A stretch of 38,232 nucleotides of DNA from DASZTU01 sp035493835 (GCA_035493835.1 DATJHO010000048.1:1-38232); one strand, 5' to 3'; shown: positions 7,864 to 16,288, numbered from the stretch's first letter. Notes: generated from the sequence alone by a model not told the origin. A program made the numbers and translations.

Positions 7864-10230
7864 CTACTGCCGGGCCATCGCGGCCCGCGCCAAAGCTTCT
7901 TCCTGTTCCTTGCTGTCCACGATCAGCTTGCCGGTCAGGTCGACCGTCACCTGCTTGATCTTGCCGGTAAACTCAAACGGCGGTGCGTACATCTCGCTAA
8001 CGGGTGAGCCGGGGTTGCGGCCCACGGCGATCCCGCTCCCAAGCCCGAGGGCCAGCGGAACGGTATAGGGCAAGGTCATCTCCCCGACGAGCTTGTGGTT
8101 GATGTAGAGCTGTCCCTTGCCCGGCGAGCCCTTGCCGGCCTTGACGTCCGGCTTGCCGGTGGTCTCGAACTCGTAGCGAAGCTCGACATTGCCCTCGGGT
8201 ACATCGATGTTCGAGACGACATGGAATTCCTGAACGCCGACATAGTTGTGGACGTAGTGGAGCTTGTTGTCCTCTACGAACATCGTGTAGCCGCCGACAT
8301 TGCTGCCATGGGCAATCAGCACGCCTTCGGCGCCGCCCTTGGGTATTTCGACCGTCGCGGTCAGGCTGTGGGAGCGGTTCAGTAGCTTGGCGGCAACGTT
8401 TTCGGGAACCACCTGCGTGTGCGGGTGATAGACGTAAGTCGCCCGGCCCCGGGTCAGCTGCGGCCGTTCGTCGGCGAAGCGCAGAGTCCCACGGCTGTCG
8501 AGCGGCAGGACATTGTACTTGCCGGCCTCGGCATACCAGGTGGCGATCATCTCGATGAGTTGCGGGCGATTGGCTTCGGCGAGATTGTTGGTCTCGGTCG
8601 GATCATCATTGAGGTTGTAGAGTTCCCAGGACTTCGCATCGAGTTCGCGCAGCTTGTCTTCGGTCAGGACCATTTCACCGAAGCCGAGACCGGCCTCGGT
8701 GAACGAGGTGCCGGGCACCGGGCAAACCGCGCGCCAGCCCTCGTGATATATCGAGCGATGGGCGAACATTTCGAAGTACTGGGTCTTGTGCCGCGCCGGA
8801 GCCTTTGCATCGCCAAAGACATTGGCGAAGCTGATGCCTTCGATGGGTGATTGCGTCACGCCGCGAACCACCTTCGGCGCGGTGATTTCGAGTGCCTCAT
8901 AGACGGTTGGTACCATGTCGATGGCGTGGGTGAACTGGGTGCGAAGCCCGTTCTTTTTGATCCCGTGCGGCCAATGGACGATGAAGGGATCCGACACGCC
9001 GCCTCGGTAAGTCTCGCGCTTCCAGCGCTTGAAGGGCGTGTTGCCGGCGTGAGTCCAGCCCCAGGGATAGTGGTTAAAGTATTTCGGCCCGCCGAGATCG
9101 TCGATGGCGGCAAGGTTCTGCTTCAGATCGTCTGGCACGTTGTTGAAGAACTTGTTCTCGTTGACCGAGCCGGTGGGGCCGCCCTCAGCGCTGGCGCCGT
9201 TGTCCGAGATCACCATGATCAGCGTGTTGTCCAGCTCTCCCTGGCTCTCGAGGAAATCGATCAACCGGCCGACTTGGTGGTCCATGTGCTCGCAGAACCC
9301 GGCGAACACCTCCATCATCCGCGCGTAGAGCTTGCGTTCATCGGCAGGCAGCTTGCTCCAGTCCTGGACGTCCGGGTCATGCCGTGACAGCACGGCGTTC
9401 TTGGGCATGATGCCGAGCTTCTTCTGGTTCGCGAATGCCTTCTCGCGATAGGCGTCCCAGCCGTCGTCGAACTTGCCCTTGTACTTGTCGGCCCATTCCT
9501 TCGGCACATGATGCGGTGCGTGGTTGGCGCCGGGGCAGAAATACATGAAGAATGGTTTGTCGGGCGCCACCTGCATGAGATCGCCGATGAACTCGATTGC
9601 CTTGTCGGCAAGATCCTCGGTCAGGTGGTAGCCCTCTTCGGGGGTTTTCGGCGGATCTACCTGGTGATTGTCGTAGACCAAGTCGGGGTAGTACTGGTGT
9701 GTGTCCCCGCCCAAAAAACCGTAATAGCGCTCGAACCCCCGGCCCAGCGGCCAGCGATCATAGGGACCGGCGGCGCTGATCTGTTCGGACGGCGTCAGGT
9801 GCCATTTGCCGATTGCGTAGCAGGCATAGCCGTGCTGCTGCAGCCCCTCGGAAAGGAAGCCGTTCTCGAACGGAATCGCGCCGTTGGCCCCCGGGAATCC
9901 GGTGGATCCCTCGGTGATGCACGCCATCGCATTAGAATGGTGATTGCGGCCCGTGAGCATGCAGGAGCGCGACGGCGAGCAAAGCGCCGTGGTGTGCATG
10001 TTGGTGAACTGCAACCCGTTCTTGGCCAGCTTGTCGAGATTGGGGGTGTTGATCAACCCGCCATAGCAGCCCAACTGGCCGAAGCCCGTATCGTCGATCA
10101 CGATGAACAGCACGTTGGGTGAGCCGGCCTTGGCGCGCTCGGGGGCCGGCCATGCCGGTTCTGAGTCTTCAACCGTGCGGCCCATGCGGCCCGGAAAAGT
10201 GGTGCCTGGTTCATATTCGGTAATTGGCAT
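7864..10230 (-). CDS. Arylsulfatase (formylglycine-dependent, type I sulfatase family)
   Basis: This 788-residue protein of the alkaline-phosphatase superfamily hydrolyses sulfate esters. The calcium-binding IDDTGFG lies near residues 45-51. The sulfatase signature CSPSRSCMLTG has Cys84 (converted to formylglycine) and Arg88, and VISDNGAS supplies further metal ligands. No signal peptide is visible (it begins MPITEYEPGTTFPGRMG), so the enzyme is probably cytoplasmic, which matches aerobic FGE maturation; no FGE gene is in the window. A C-terminal beta-rich domain (about 600-760) follows the catalytic core. ATG 10230 is chosen over TTG 10236 because AAGGGAG lies 6 bp upstream. It is the largest gene of the accessory block separating rarA from crcB. 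Confidence 0.92.
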   Translation of the reverse strand: MPITEYEPGTTFPGRMGRTVEDSEPAWPAPERAKAGSPNVLFIVIDDTGFGQLGCYGGLINTPNLDKLAKNGLQFTNMHTTALCSPSRSCMLTGRNHHSNAMACITEGSTGFPGANGAIPFENGFLSEGLQQHGYACYAIGKWHLTPSEQISAAGPYDRWPLGRGFERYYGFLGGDTHQYYPDLVYDNHQVDPPKTPEEGYHLTEDLADKAIEFIGDLMQVAPDKPFFMYFCPGANHAPHHVPKEWADKYKGKFDDGWDAYREKAFANQKKLGIMPKNAVLSRHDPDVQDWSKLPADERKLYARMMEVFAGFCEHMDHQVGRLIDFLESQGELDNTLIMVISDNGASAEGGPTGSVNENKFFNNVPDDLKQNLAAIDDLGGPKYFNHYPWGWTHAGNTPFKRWKRETYRGGVSDPFIVHWPHGIKKNGLRTQFTHAIDMVPTVYEALEITAPKVVRGVTQSPIEGISFANVFGDAKAPARHKTQYFEMFAHRSIYHEGWRAVCPVPGTSFTEAGLGFGEMVLTEDKLRELDAKSWELYNLNDDPTETNNLAEANRPQLIEMIATWYAEAGKYNVLPLDSRGTLRFADERPQLTRGRATYVYHPHTQVVPENVAAKLLNRSHSLTATVEIPKGGAEGVLIAHGSNVGGYTMFVEDNKLHYVHNYVGVQEFHVVSNIDVPEGNVELRYEFETTGKPDVKAGKGSPGKGQLYINHKLVGEMTLPYTVPLALGLGSGIAVGRNPGSPVSEMYAPPFEFTGKIKQVTVDLTGKLIVDSKEQEEALARAAMARQ

Positions 10231-10385
10231 CTGCAACTCCCTTGCAAGAACTCAGTCGGAAGACCGTGGAAGGGCGGCCGCGGTTTTGGCGCAGCCCGCC
10301 GCCGAAGCCGGGCGGCAGCCGGCTTCGGCACATCGCTATCTCCCGTGGTCTGCGGCGACCAGTCGGTCACAGCTGGTCGGGCCGG

Positions 10386-10721
10386 CTAGTAATACGTCCC
10401 GCCGGACCTGAAGGCGTTTGGATTGGCGCGGCGGTTGTACTCCAGGCGGGGAGACACAGGAGCCGACTGCTGCGTGGTCGGGCCCGCCTGGTTCGCGCAG
10501 CGATTGCCCTTGGCGAGCTGCTGGTCGACGAAGTTCTTGTCGTACCCAAACCCCGCTCCAGGATCCATCGCGTCATGGCTCAGCGGTACCGCACCGGCAT
10601 AGGGGTTGAGGCAGGTCTGTGCCGCAGCGGGGATCGTAGCCAGGCCAAGTGCGCCCAGCAGCGTTGCGCCGGCAAGGCCGGCCATCAATGAACGTTTCAG
10701 CATTCTTCTGGTCCATTTCAT
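10386..10721 (-). CDS. Small secreted protein of unknown function
   Basis: This 111-residue protein is not one I recognise. Residues 1-34 form a clear Sec signal peptide: basic start, hydrophobic core LMAGLAGATLLGALGLA and cleavage after IPAAA. The mature part is short, polar and Pro/Asn/Gln/Arg-rich, with two cysteines (in QTCLNPYAG and RCANQAG) that could form a disulfide. It ends RSGGTYY. The start at 10721 lacks a clear Shine-Dalgarno sequence, and a second ATG six codons in would still keep the signal peptide. A structured leader (10835-10894) lies upstream, and the Crp/Fnr gene precedes it on the same strand. Confidence 0.65.
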   Translation of the reverse strand: MKWTRRMLKRSLMAGLAGATLLGALGLATIPAAAQTCLNPYAGAVPLSHDAMDPGAGFGYDKNFVDQQLAKGNRCANQAGPTTQQSAPVSPRLEYNRRANPNAFRSGGTYY

Positions 10722-10834
10722 GGAGAGTCATGAAAACTGGTCCAATCGCGAATGCACCCTGGCGCTCCGCTTGTCGCGGAACGCGCAATTGCCATCTGGA
10801 TGCCAGCAAGGCCGGTGACGTCTCTTAGCCGGCC

Positions 10835-10894
10835 CGGTCTGGGGTTTTGCCGACGCCGGCCAGACCGCGGGGTATCGTGAGGACGGCAAACCCC
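10835..10894 (-). promoter_or_regulatory. Region with two mutually exclusive stems upstream of a secreted-protein gene
   Basis: CGGTCTGG (10835-10842) can pair with CCAGACCG (10860-10867). The overlapping GGGGTTTTGCCG (10841-10852) can pair with CGGCAAACCCC (10884-10894) with one bulge. Both cannot form fully together because they share bases 10841-10842. The region lies between the Crp/Fnr stop (10957) and the small secreted-protein start (10721). It may be a leader switch or simply the 3' end of the Crp mRNA. Confidence 0.35.
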
Positions 10895-10956
10895 GATAGC
10901 AAGCAATGGGCCTCCTGAGCATCGGTTCCGCCGCGGGTTTTGCGAAGGGACAAACC

Positions 10957-11670
10957 CTATCGCTGCGGATAGTCGTTGATCAGCGCGCGATACTCCTCCT
11001 CTGCAAGTCCGTAGGCGCCCTTGGTGTAGGCGACGAGCCCTTGCCGGTCGGCGATCGCCACCATGCCGCGCATGGCACGTATCAGGCCCCTGGATTCGAG
11101 ATCCTGTAGCGCCCGGGTCACGCCCGGACGGCGCACCGACAGCATGGCGGCCAGAAACTCGTGCGTGACCTGGAACGAGTCGCCGGCGCGATCGGCAACC
11201 ATCAGCAGCCAGCGCGCCAGGCGCTGCTCCAGCAGCAGCGTGCCGTTGGCCGATGCGGTGGAGGACACCTGAATGGCGAACGCCCGGGCATAGCGCATCA
11301 GCAATCCCTGCAAATGTGGGCTCTGGGCCTGCGCCGCGCGAAGCCGCTCCGCCTCGACCCTGAAGGCTGCCCCACCGCTCTGGACGAATGTGCTGAACGG
11401 GGTCGTCTCCACCCCATGCACGACTGCCAGGCCGGTCATGCCTTCCGGTCCGATCAGCCCGACCTCGATGCTGCTGTCCGCCGCCGCCTCGGAGAGGACG
11501 GAGGCGAAGCCGCGCTCAATGAAATAGACGTAGTCGAGCGGACGGTGAGCCCGCTCCAGCAGGTTGTGCGGCGCGAGTTCGACCCGTCGTATCGGGCCGA
11601 GCAACGAAATGTCCTCTTCCGACAGCTTGGACAGTAACCTGTTCTCATACTGAAGCGACAAAAGGGGCAA
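10957..11670 (-). CDS. Crp/Fnr-family transcriptional regulator
   Basis: This 237-residue protein has an N-terminal cyclic-nucleotide-binding-like beta barrel (about 20-125, with LDYVYFIERGFASVLSE and IGPEGMTGLAVVHG), a dimerisation helix (about 130-155) and a C-terminal winged helix (about 165-225). The recognition helix lies around SVRRPGVTRALQDLESRGLI. The FNR cysteine cluster is absent, so it is not an oxygen-sensing FNR. This branch, with GLAVVHGVETTP-type cores, is common in Rhizobiales, and its ligand is unknown. The start is TTG 11670, supported by GGGAGG 6 bp upstream. It probably controls nearby secreted or sulfatase genes, but that is only positional inference. Confidence 0.85.
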   Translation of the reverse strand: MPLLSLQYENRLLSKLSEEDISLLGPIRRVELAPHNLLERAHRPLDYVYFIERGFASVLSEAAADSSIEVGLIGPEGMTGLAVVHGVETTPFSTFVQSGGAAFRVEAERLRAAQAQSPHLQGLLMRYARAFAIQVSSTASANGTLLLEQRLARWLLMVADRAGDSFQVTHEFLAAMLSVRRPGVTRALQDLESRGLIRAMRGMVAIADRQGLVAYTKGAYGLAEEEYRALINDYPQR

Positions 11671-12854
11671 TGCGGGCCTCCCGGAAATTGGCTTGCCGCT
11701 CCCAGCGACAGCGTCGCCGGGGTTGGCGGTTATCGCGACTTCGGATGGTCGTCGCGCGTGACGATCGTGGAAATCCTGGTCGTCTGTTTTCCGATGTTCG
11801 GGCTAGTTCTTGCTGCCCTCGCGTTCCAATCGGCCAACCGAGGCTCGCCCGCTTTGCTCGCGGGACGCTGCCAACTCAAGGAGTTAGGCAGCCTTTTGCT
11901 TGGCTTCGATGTACCCTTGCTGCTGCCCTGTCACGGTTTATGTGCGGTTCTGCACAGTAGTTCTTGATTTTTTACCAGAATAACTGACAACAGGTCGCGG
12001 CTTTCAGGTCTTTTCGAAGTGTATCGTTTTGTGCATTTATTAACACGGGGCCAGAATGTCAACGGCTTAAGGTAAGCAACAAACGGCTGATAGGTCGAAT
12101 GGGCTATAAATTATACAGTGGGCCTGGCAATGGATAGTCTGTGTTATTTGAATTCAGAACTCCTGTTGCGGCTGCGGCCACTGCCGGGAACCGAACCAGA
12201 GAAGTGCCTGAAAAATGCGCGCAAAGAGGGCGACCACCCGGATGGCAGGGCCCCACCCGGATGGCCATCGACCGCCTAGATTGGCCTTGACCCCGCGGTC
12301 GAGCGATACTGCAATCTGACCGCAGGGGCGCCGCCAGACGGCCGAGTCGCGAAAGGCAAGGCCTCACGACTTGCTGTCCGTGACGCTTCGATAATAGATG
12401 AAACGAAAGTTCAACAAAAACAAAACTATTGTCCAGCTTCGGACGGTATTGAGTAGCAGAGAGTTCGTAATGTGACGTGGGGGACGCACGGATACATTTT
12501 GTACGTCCCGGGGCTGATCGCCAAGTCAACACATTGTCGAGGGCGAACGTCGCAGGTCGCCCGCACGGGCTAAGTTAAGCGAGCTCGACTTCCGGCGCTA
12601 AGCAAATGTACTCACGATGACAGCAGGAGCCTGTTCGCGGCCCCATCTGGTTCGGCAGTCTGTCCGATACGGCACAAAGCAAGCGGAAAGCAGGGACCCC
12701 AAGAGGCCGCGGCGCTCCGCGCATGGCTGGCGGATTAGCCACGTGGCTATTTCAGTTAGATTGACGAAAGGGCGGAAAAGGTACAGTTCGACTTGCCAGC
12801 TTTGCGGTGGCGACGTGGACCGCATTTTGGGCATCTGCCCGGGAGGAGCTAGCG
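11671..12854. other. Gene-poor 1.2 kb stretch with AT-richer patches
   Basis: No gene here is convincing. Open frames at 11758-11967 (+) and 12104-12532 (-) lack ribosome sites and show no family features. The stretches around 11960-12125 and 12380-12480 are visibly richer in A and T than the rest of the window. A 13-bp direct repeat, CCACCCGGATGGC, occurs at 12234-12246 and 12253-12265. The stretch may be decayed acquired DNA plus the promoters of the flanking genes. Confidence 0.5.
12234..12265. repeat. 13-bp direct repeat with 19-bp period
   Basis: CCACCCGGATGGC occurs twice with 6 bp between copies. A 19-bp period places both on roughly the same DNA face (about two turns), which would suit paired protein binding, but two copies alone are weak evidence. 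Confidence 0.5.
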
Positions 12855-13181
12855 ATGAGATCGTTGAGACTTCTTTGCGCGGCCGGGATCGCGGCGATCC
12901 TGGGCCTGTCTGGATCTGGATGGGATGGCGATGTCCCAAGCATTCACCTGCTGGCGGCACCGGCTCAGGCGGCGATCGGCCAGGCGGTGACGCCCCACGT
13001 CTACACCGGCCCGGTGCGCCGGGAGAGCCGTACCGTGGTCCGGCGCACCACCGTGCGCGTGAACACGCTGCCGTCCTATTGCGTCTACGGGAGCTATTTT
13101 GGCGGGCATTACTACAATTGTCGCGGCGTCTATTATGAGAAAAGCGGCAAGACGTATGTGAAGGTCGTCGTCAGCAATTAG
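12855..13181 (+). CDS. Small secreted protein with Tyr/Cys-rich C-terminus
   Basis: This 108-residue protein is of unknown function. Residues 1-39 are a signal peptide (MRSLRLLCAAGIAAILGLSG, cleavage likely after APAQA). The mature part has an Arg/Thr-rich segment (RRESRTVVRRTTVRV) and then a compact tail with Cys76 and Cys89 and many Tyr residues (YFGGHYYNCRGVYYEKSGKTYVKVVV). The LP..C.....Y.G..YY.C.G.YY pattern recurs in small envelope proteins of Rhizobiales, as far as I recall. The start at 12855 is fixed by GGGAGGAG 6 bp upstream; an earlier in-frame ATG at 12807 would add residues ahead of the signal peptide. It lies upstream of crcB on the same strand with a 102-bp gap. Confidence 0.75.
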   Translation: MRSLRLLCAAGIAAILGLSGSGWDGDVPSIHLLAAPAQAAIGQAVTPHVYTGPVRRESRTVVRRTTVRVNTLPSYCVYGSYFGGHYYNCRGVYYEKSGKTYVKVVVSN

Positions 13182-13283
13182 CCGCCGACCGCCACAACTG
13201 GAGCCTCCGGACGCGAGCTAGCCCTTGATCGAGCCGCCCTTTCCAGCGTAAGCCCGTTTTTGAACAAATACGGCTTCTCGCTC

Positions 13284-13667
13284 ATGTATCCCTACCTCCT
13301 GGTTGCCGTCGGCGGCGCGATCGGCTCTATGCTCCGCTATGGCACCGGCGTCTTCGTTGGCAATTTCTGGCGGGATCCGTTTCCCCTCGGCACGCTCTTG
13401 ATCAATATTATCGGCTCGCTGGTGATGGGGCTTTTCGTGGGGCTGATGGCGCGTCTGCTGCCGGCCTGGCAGAACGACGCGCGGCTGTTTTTCGCCGTCG
13501 GGGTTTTGGGCGGCTTCACCACCTTTTCCTCGTTTTCGCTCGATACCATCACCATGATCGAGCGCGGCGACCTGGTGCCGGCCTTCCTCTACGTTGCGCT
13601 CTCGGTGGCCATCGCGATCCCCGCGCTCTATCTCGGCCTCGTGCTCATGCGAGGGAGTCCCGCGTGA
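13284..13667 (+). CDS. crcB: Fluoride-specific ion channel CrcB/Fluc
   Basis: This protein of 127 residues (135 if TTG 13260 is used) has four transmembrane helices and exports fluoride as a dual-topology dimer. Family motifs are GGAIGSMLRY, GTLLINIIGSLVMG and GGFTTFSSFSLDT, the last containing the Phe-box/TTFS signature. Neither start has a good ribosome site. ATG 13284 (MYPYLLVAVGG) gives the normal N-terminus just before helix 1. The stop TGA overlaps the next gene's GTG by four bases, so the two are translationally coupled. No fluoride riboswitch is visible in the 102 bp upstream. Confidence 0.93.
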   Translation: MYPYLLVAVGGAIGSMLRYGTGVFVGNFWRDPFPLGTLLINIIGSLVMGLFVGLMARLLPAWQNDARLFFAVGVLGGFTTFSSFSLDTITMIERGDLVPAFLYVALSVAIAIPALYLGLVLMRGSPA

Positions 13668-14647
13668 GTGGTGTTCGGCTGCAGGCCGTCGCGCGCGACG
13701 AGGACGGGATGCGGCTCGACCGCTGGTTCGGCACGCATTTTCCGCAGGTTTCGTTTGGCACGCTGCAGAAAATGATCCGCACCGGACAGGTGCGGGTCGA
13801 CAGCGGCCGCGTGAAGACCAACACCCGGCTTGCCGCCGGGCAACTGGTGCGCATCCCGCCAGTCGAGGCGGCAGTCGCCAAGGCCGAAATCAAGACCAAT
13901 GCCGCCGATGCCGACTACCTGCGGAAGTTGATCCTCTACGAGGACGACGAGATCTTTGTCTTCAACAAGCCGCACGGTCTTGCCTCGCAGGGCGGCAGCG
14001 GCACCAAGCGCCACATGGACGGGCTGCTCAAAAGCCTCGCCAACAAGAAGGGCGAGGCACCAAAACTGGTGCACCGCCTGGACCGCGACACTTCAGGCTG
14101 TCTCGTGGTCGCCAAGAGCCGCGCCGCCGCCGCCTATTTCGGCGAGGTGTTCAAGACCCGTTCCGCACGCAAGATCTATTGGGCGATTGTCGTCGGCAAT
14201 CCCCATCCCAAGCAGGGGCGCATCTCCTGCTTCTTGTTGAAACAGCCCGGGATCGAGGGAGAGCAGATGGTGGTCGTCCCCGACGGCACGCCGGACGCGG
14301 TGCACTCGGTGACGTATTATTCAACCACCGATACCGCGGGGCGCGGCTTCGCCTGGGTGACCCTGAAGCCGATGACCGGCCGCACGCATCAGCTCCGCGT
14401 CCACATGGCCGAGCTCAAGACGCCGATCCTGGGCGATCCCCGATATTTCAACATCGAGAACTGGACGCCACCGGAAGGGCTGGGGCAGGGGCTGCACCTG
14501 CACGCCCGCCGCATCAGCCTGCCGCTGCGATCGGGGAAAATCCTCGATGTGTCCGCGCCCCTTCCGCAGCACATGCTGCAAACTTTCGAAGCGTTGGGCT
14601 TCGATCCAGATCGCTACGACGCCCAAGACCAGGACCCGGAGGATTGA
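13664..14647 (+). CDS. RluA-family 23S rRNA pseudouridine synthase (RluC-like)
   Basis: This 327-residue enzyme isomerises uridines in large-subunit rRNA. An S4 RNA-binding domain occupies about residues 15-65 (MRLDRWFGTHFPQVS...GQVRVD). The catalytic domain follows, with the motif HRLDRDTSG (137-145; catalytic Asp140), NKPHGLASQGG and the C-terminal L.PMTGRTHQLRVH segment. S4 plus these motifs fits RluC best, but target sites cannot be read from sequence. GTG 13664 overlaps the crcB stop as GTGA, and GAGGGAG lies 6 bp upstream. It is followed by the HAD gene with a 1-base overlap. Confidence 0.92.
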   Translation: MSGVRLQAVARDEDGMRLDRWFGTHFPQVSFGTLQKMIRTGQVRVDSGRVKTNTRLAAGQLVRIPPVEAAVAKAEIKTNAADADYLRKLILYEDDEIFVFNKPHGLASQGGSGTKRHMDGLLKSLANKKGEAPKLVHRLDRDTSGCLVVAKSRAAAAYFGEVFKTRSARKIYWAIVVGNPHPKQGRISCFLLKQPGIEGEQMVVVPDGTPDAVHSVTYYSTTDTAGRGFAWVTLKPMTGRTHQLRVHMAELKTPILGDPRYFNIENWTPPEGLGQGLHLHARRISLPLRSGKILDVSAPLPQHMLQTFEALGFDPDRYDAQDQDPED

Positions 14648-15303
14648 TGCGGCTCGTCATTTTCGACATGGACGGCACGCTCATCGACTCCGAGCTGCTG
14701 ATCATCGAGACCGTCACCGCGGCCTTCGAGGCAGTCGGCGAGCCGGTGCCCACCGAGGCGGCGATCCGCTCGATCTCGGGCATCACCTTGCGCCCGGCGA
14801 TCCGGATTTTGGCGCCCTTGGCCAGCGATGACCTCATCGAGGAACTTCTCGCCAGCTATCGGGCCTACTATTCGCGCGTCTCGGGTGGTCCCCGCGAGCC
14901 GCTGTTCGAGGGCGCCCTCGCCGCGTTGGAGCGGCTGCGGCATCGCGACGATACCATTCTCGCCGTCGCCACCGGCAAGGGCCATCGCGGCGCCGTGACG
15001 CTGCTGACCGCCCACGGAATTTTCGACTGGTTCCACTCGGTCGAAACGCCCGACCACAATCGCGGCAAGCCCGACCCCCAAATGATCGAAACCGCCATGG
15101 GCAAGGTCGGTGCTGCAGCCGAGGCCACCGTCATGATCGGCGACACCATTCACGACATGAAGATGGGAAAGGCTGCCGGCGTCGCAACGATCGGCGTCGC
15201 CTGGGGTTATCACGAGACTGTTGATTTGGAAGCGGCCGGCGCCGACATCGTCATCGACCGGTTCGACCAGCTCGACGCCGCCATCGACCAGCTTCTGGGA
15301 TAG
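14647..15303 (+). CDS. HAD-superfamily phosphatase (phosphoglycolate phosphatase-like)
   Basis: This 218-residue HAD-IA hydrolase has the nucleophile motif FDMDGTLIDSE (Asp7, Asp9), motif II around VATGKG, motif III Lys in RGKPDPQM and motif IV MIGDTIHDMKMG. The helical cap between residues about 15 and 85 is the phosphoglycolate-phosphatase/beta-phosphoglucomutase type. It dephosphorylates a small metabolite that cannot be specified. Its ATG shares one base with the preceding stop (TGATG), and the ATP12 gene begins 2 bp after its own stop, so the whole unit is coupled. A long open frame in the same phase reaches back to 13594 but is only a shadow of the rluA-family gene. Confidence 0.9.
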   Translation: MRLVIFDMDGTLIDSELLIIETVTAAFEAVGEPVPTEAAIRSISGITLRPAIRILAPLASDDLIEELLASYRAYYSRVSGGPREPLFEGALAALERLRHRDDTILAVATGKGHRGAVTLLTAHGIFDWFHSVETPDHNRGKPDPQMIETAMGKVGAAAEATVMIGDTIHDMKMGKAAGVATIGVAWGYHETVDLEAAGADIVIDRFDQLDAAIDQLLG

Positions 15304-15305
15304 CC

Positions 15306-16088
15306 ATGCGGGAATTTATCGAGGACGCGCACAAGCATCGCGACGACGGTTATGGCCGGGCGCAGGCCCATGCTCGCGGCGAAGATTTGCCCAAGCGGTT
15401 CTACAAGGAGACCGGGGTCGGGGTCGTGGACGGCGGCTACACCGTCACCCTCGATGGCCGGCCGACGCGTACGCCGGGCAGGGTGCCGGTGGTCGTTCCT
15501 GTGGAGGCATTGGCGCGCCTGATGGCCGAGGAATGGGCCGCGCAGGGCGAGCGCATTGATCCGGCAACCATGCCAATCGTTCGCCTGGTCAATTCGGCGA
15601 TCGAGAGCGGTATCGAACGCCTCCCCGCCTTCCGCGAGGAGGTGGCGAAATACGCCGGCAACGATCTGCTGCTCTATCGCGCCGAAGCCCCGCACGAACT
15701 CGTCGTCGAGGAAGAGGCCGCATGGGACGCGGCGCTGGTGAAGCTGGCGCGGCACTTCGGCGTCGCCTTCCAGCCCACCATGGGTATCATCCATCAGGAC
15801 CAGCCCGAAGCGACGCTGGCACGCGTGACCGAGGCGATCGCGGAGGAAGAACTTCTGGCGATCACGGCGCTGGTTTCGATCACCTCGCTCACCGGTTCGG
15901 GGCTGCTGGCGATCGGTCTTCGCGAGGGCCTTTTCACCCCCGACGAGGTGTGGACCGCCGCGCATGTCGATGAGGACTACAACATGCGCCTCTGGGGCGA
16001 GACCGAAGAGGCCGTCGGCCGCCGATTTAAGCGCCGCAAGGAATTCGACGCGGCGGTGAAGGTGCTGGAACTGGTGACTCGGCCGTAG
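15306..16088 (+). CDS. ATP12-family F1-ATPase assembly chaperone
   Basis: This 260-residue protein contains the ATP12 family hallmarks: RFYKETGVGVVDGGYTVTLDGRPTRTPGR near the N-terminus, EEWAAQGERIDPATMPIVRLVNSAI, YAGNDLLLYRAEAP and a C-terminal RRFKRRKEFDAA. In mitochondria Atp12 binds the F1 alpha subunit before assembly, and alphaproteobacteria carry an orthologue thought to do the same. It is the last gene of the crcB-rluA-HAD-ATP12 unit, a gene order I recognise from Rhizobiales. The start ATG 15306 is 2 bp after the previous stop. Confidence 0.92.
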   Translation: MREFIEDAHKHRDDGYGRAQAHARGEDLPKRFYKETGVGVVDGGYTVTLDGRPTRTPGRVPVVVPVEALARLMAEEWAAQGERIDPATMPIVRLVNSAIESGIERLPAFREEVAKYAGNDLLLYRAEAPHELVVEEEAAWDAALVKLARHFGVAFQPTMGIIHQDQPEATLARVTEAIAEEELLAITALVSITSLTGSGLLAIGLREGLFTPDEVWTAAHVDEDYNMRLWGETEEAVGRRFKRRKEFDAAVKVLELVTRP

Positions 16089-16127
16089 GTTCGGTCCGCG
16101 AATTCACGCCTGCGGCGCGCCCCCCCA

Positions 16128-16160
16128 CCCCCCAACCCTCCCTCAAGGGGGAGGGCAGCC
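16128..16160. repeat. C-run and GGGAGGG hairpin element in a convergent gap
   Basis: After a C-rich run, CCTCCC (starting about 16138) faces GGGAGG (about 16150) and can fold as a short stem. A second G/C-rich run, GGGAAGGGGAG, lies near 16190-16200. C-run plus CCCTCCC...GGGAGGG elements are common in Rhizobiales intergenic DNA. It lies between the convergent ATP12 and Gly/Asn-rich genes. Confidence 0.5.
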
Positions 16161-16288
16161 GGAGCCAAATGCGATTGCCCCGACTCGCGGGAAGGGGAGA
16201 GAAGGGCAAGGCAATGCCACATGCTCCCTCCCGCTGAGGGGCTCTGCGCCGGCAAGGAGGCGCCGGGTTTGGGGGTACCTGTCCGTGG

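Noticed and set aside
11758..11967. 69-codon plus-strand frame starting with a hydrophobic segment
   Set aside because: The first 25 residues look like a membrane helix, but there is no ribosome site and the tail is unstructured; not enough to call a gene.
12104..12532. 142-codon minus-strand frame in the gene-poor stretch
   Set aside because: No ribosome site, no fold-like pattern and a Ser/Arg/Pro composition typical of chance frames.
13182..13283. Fluoride riboswitch upstream of crcB
   Set aside because: Only about 100 bp and no pseudoknot-like GGxGATGG conserved core seen; a covariance search would settle it.
13594..14646. Long N-terminal extension of the HAD gene
   Set aside because: Same phase but shadows the rluA-family gene; HAD proper starts at 14647 with the DxDGT motif at residue 7.
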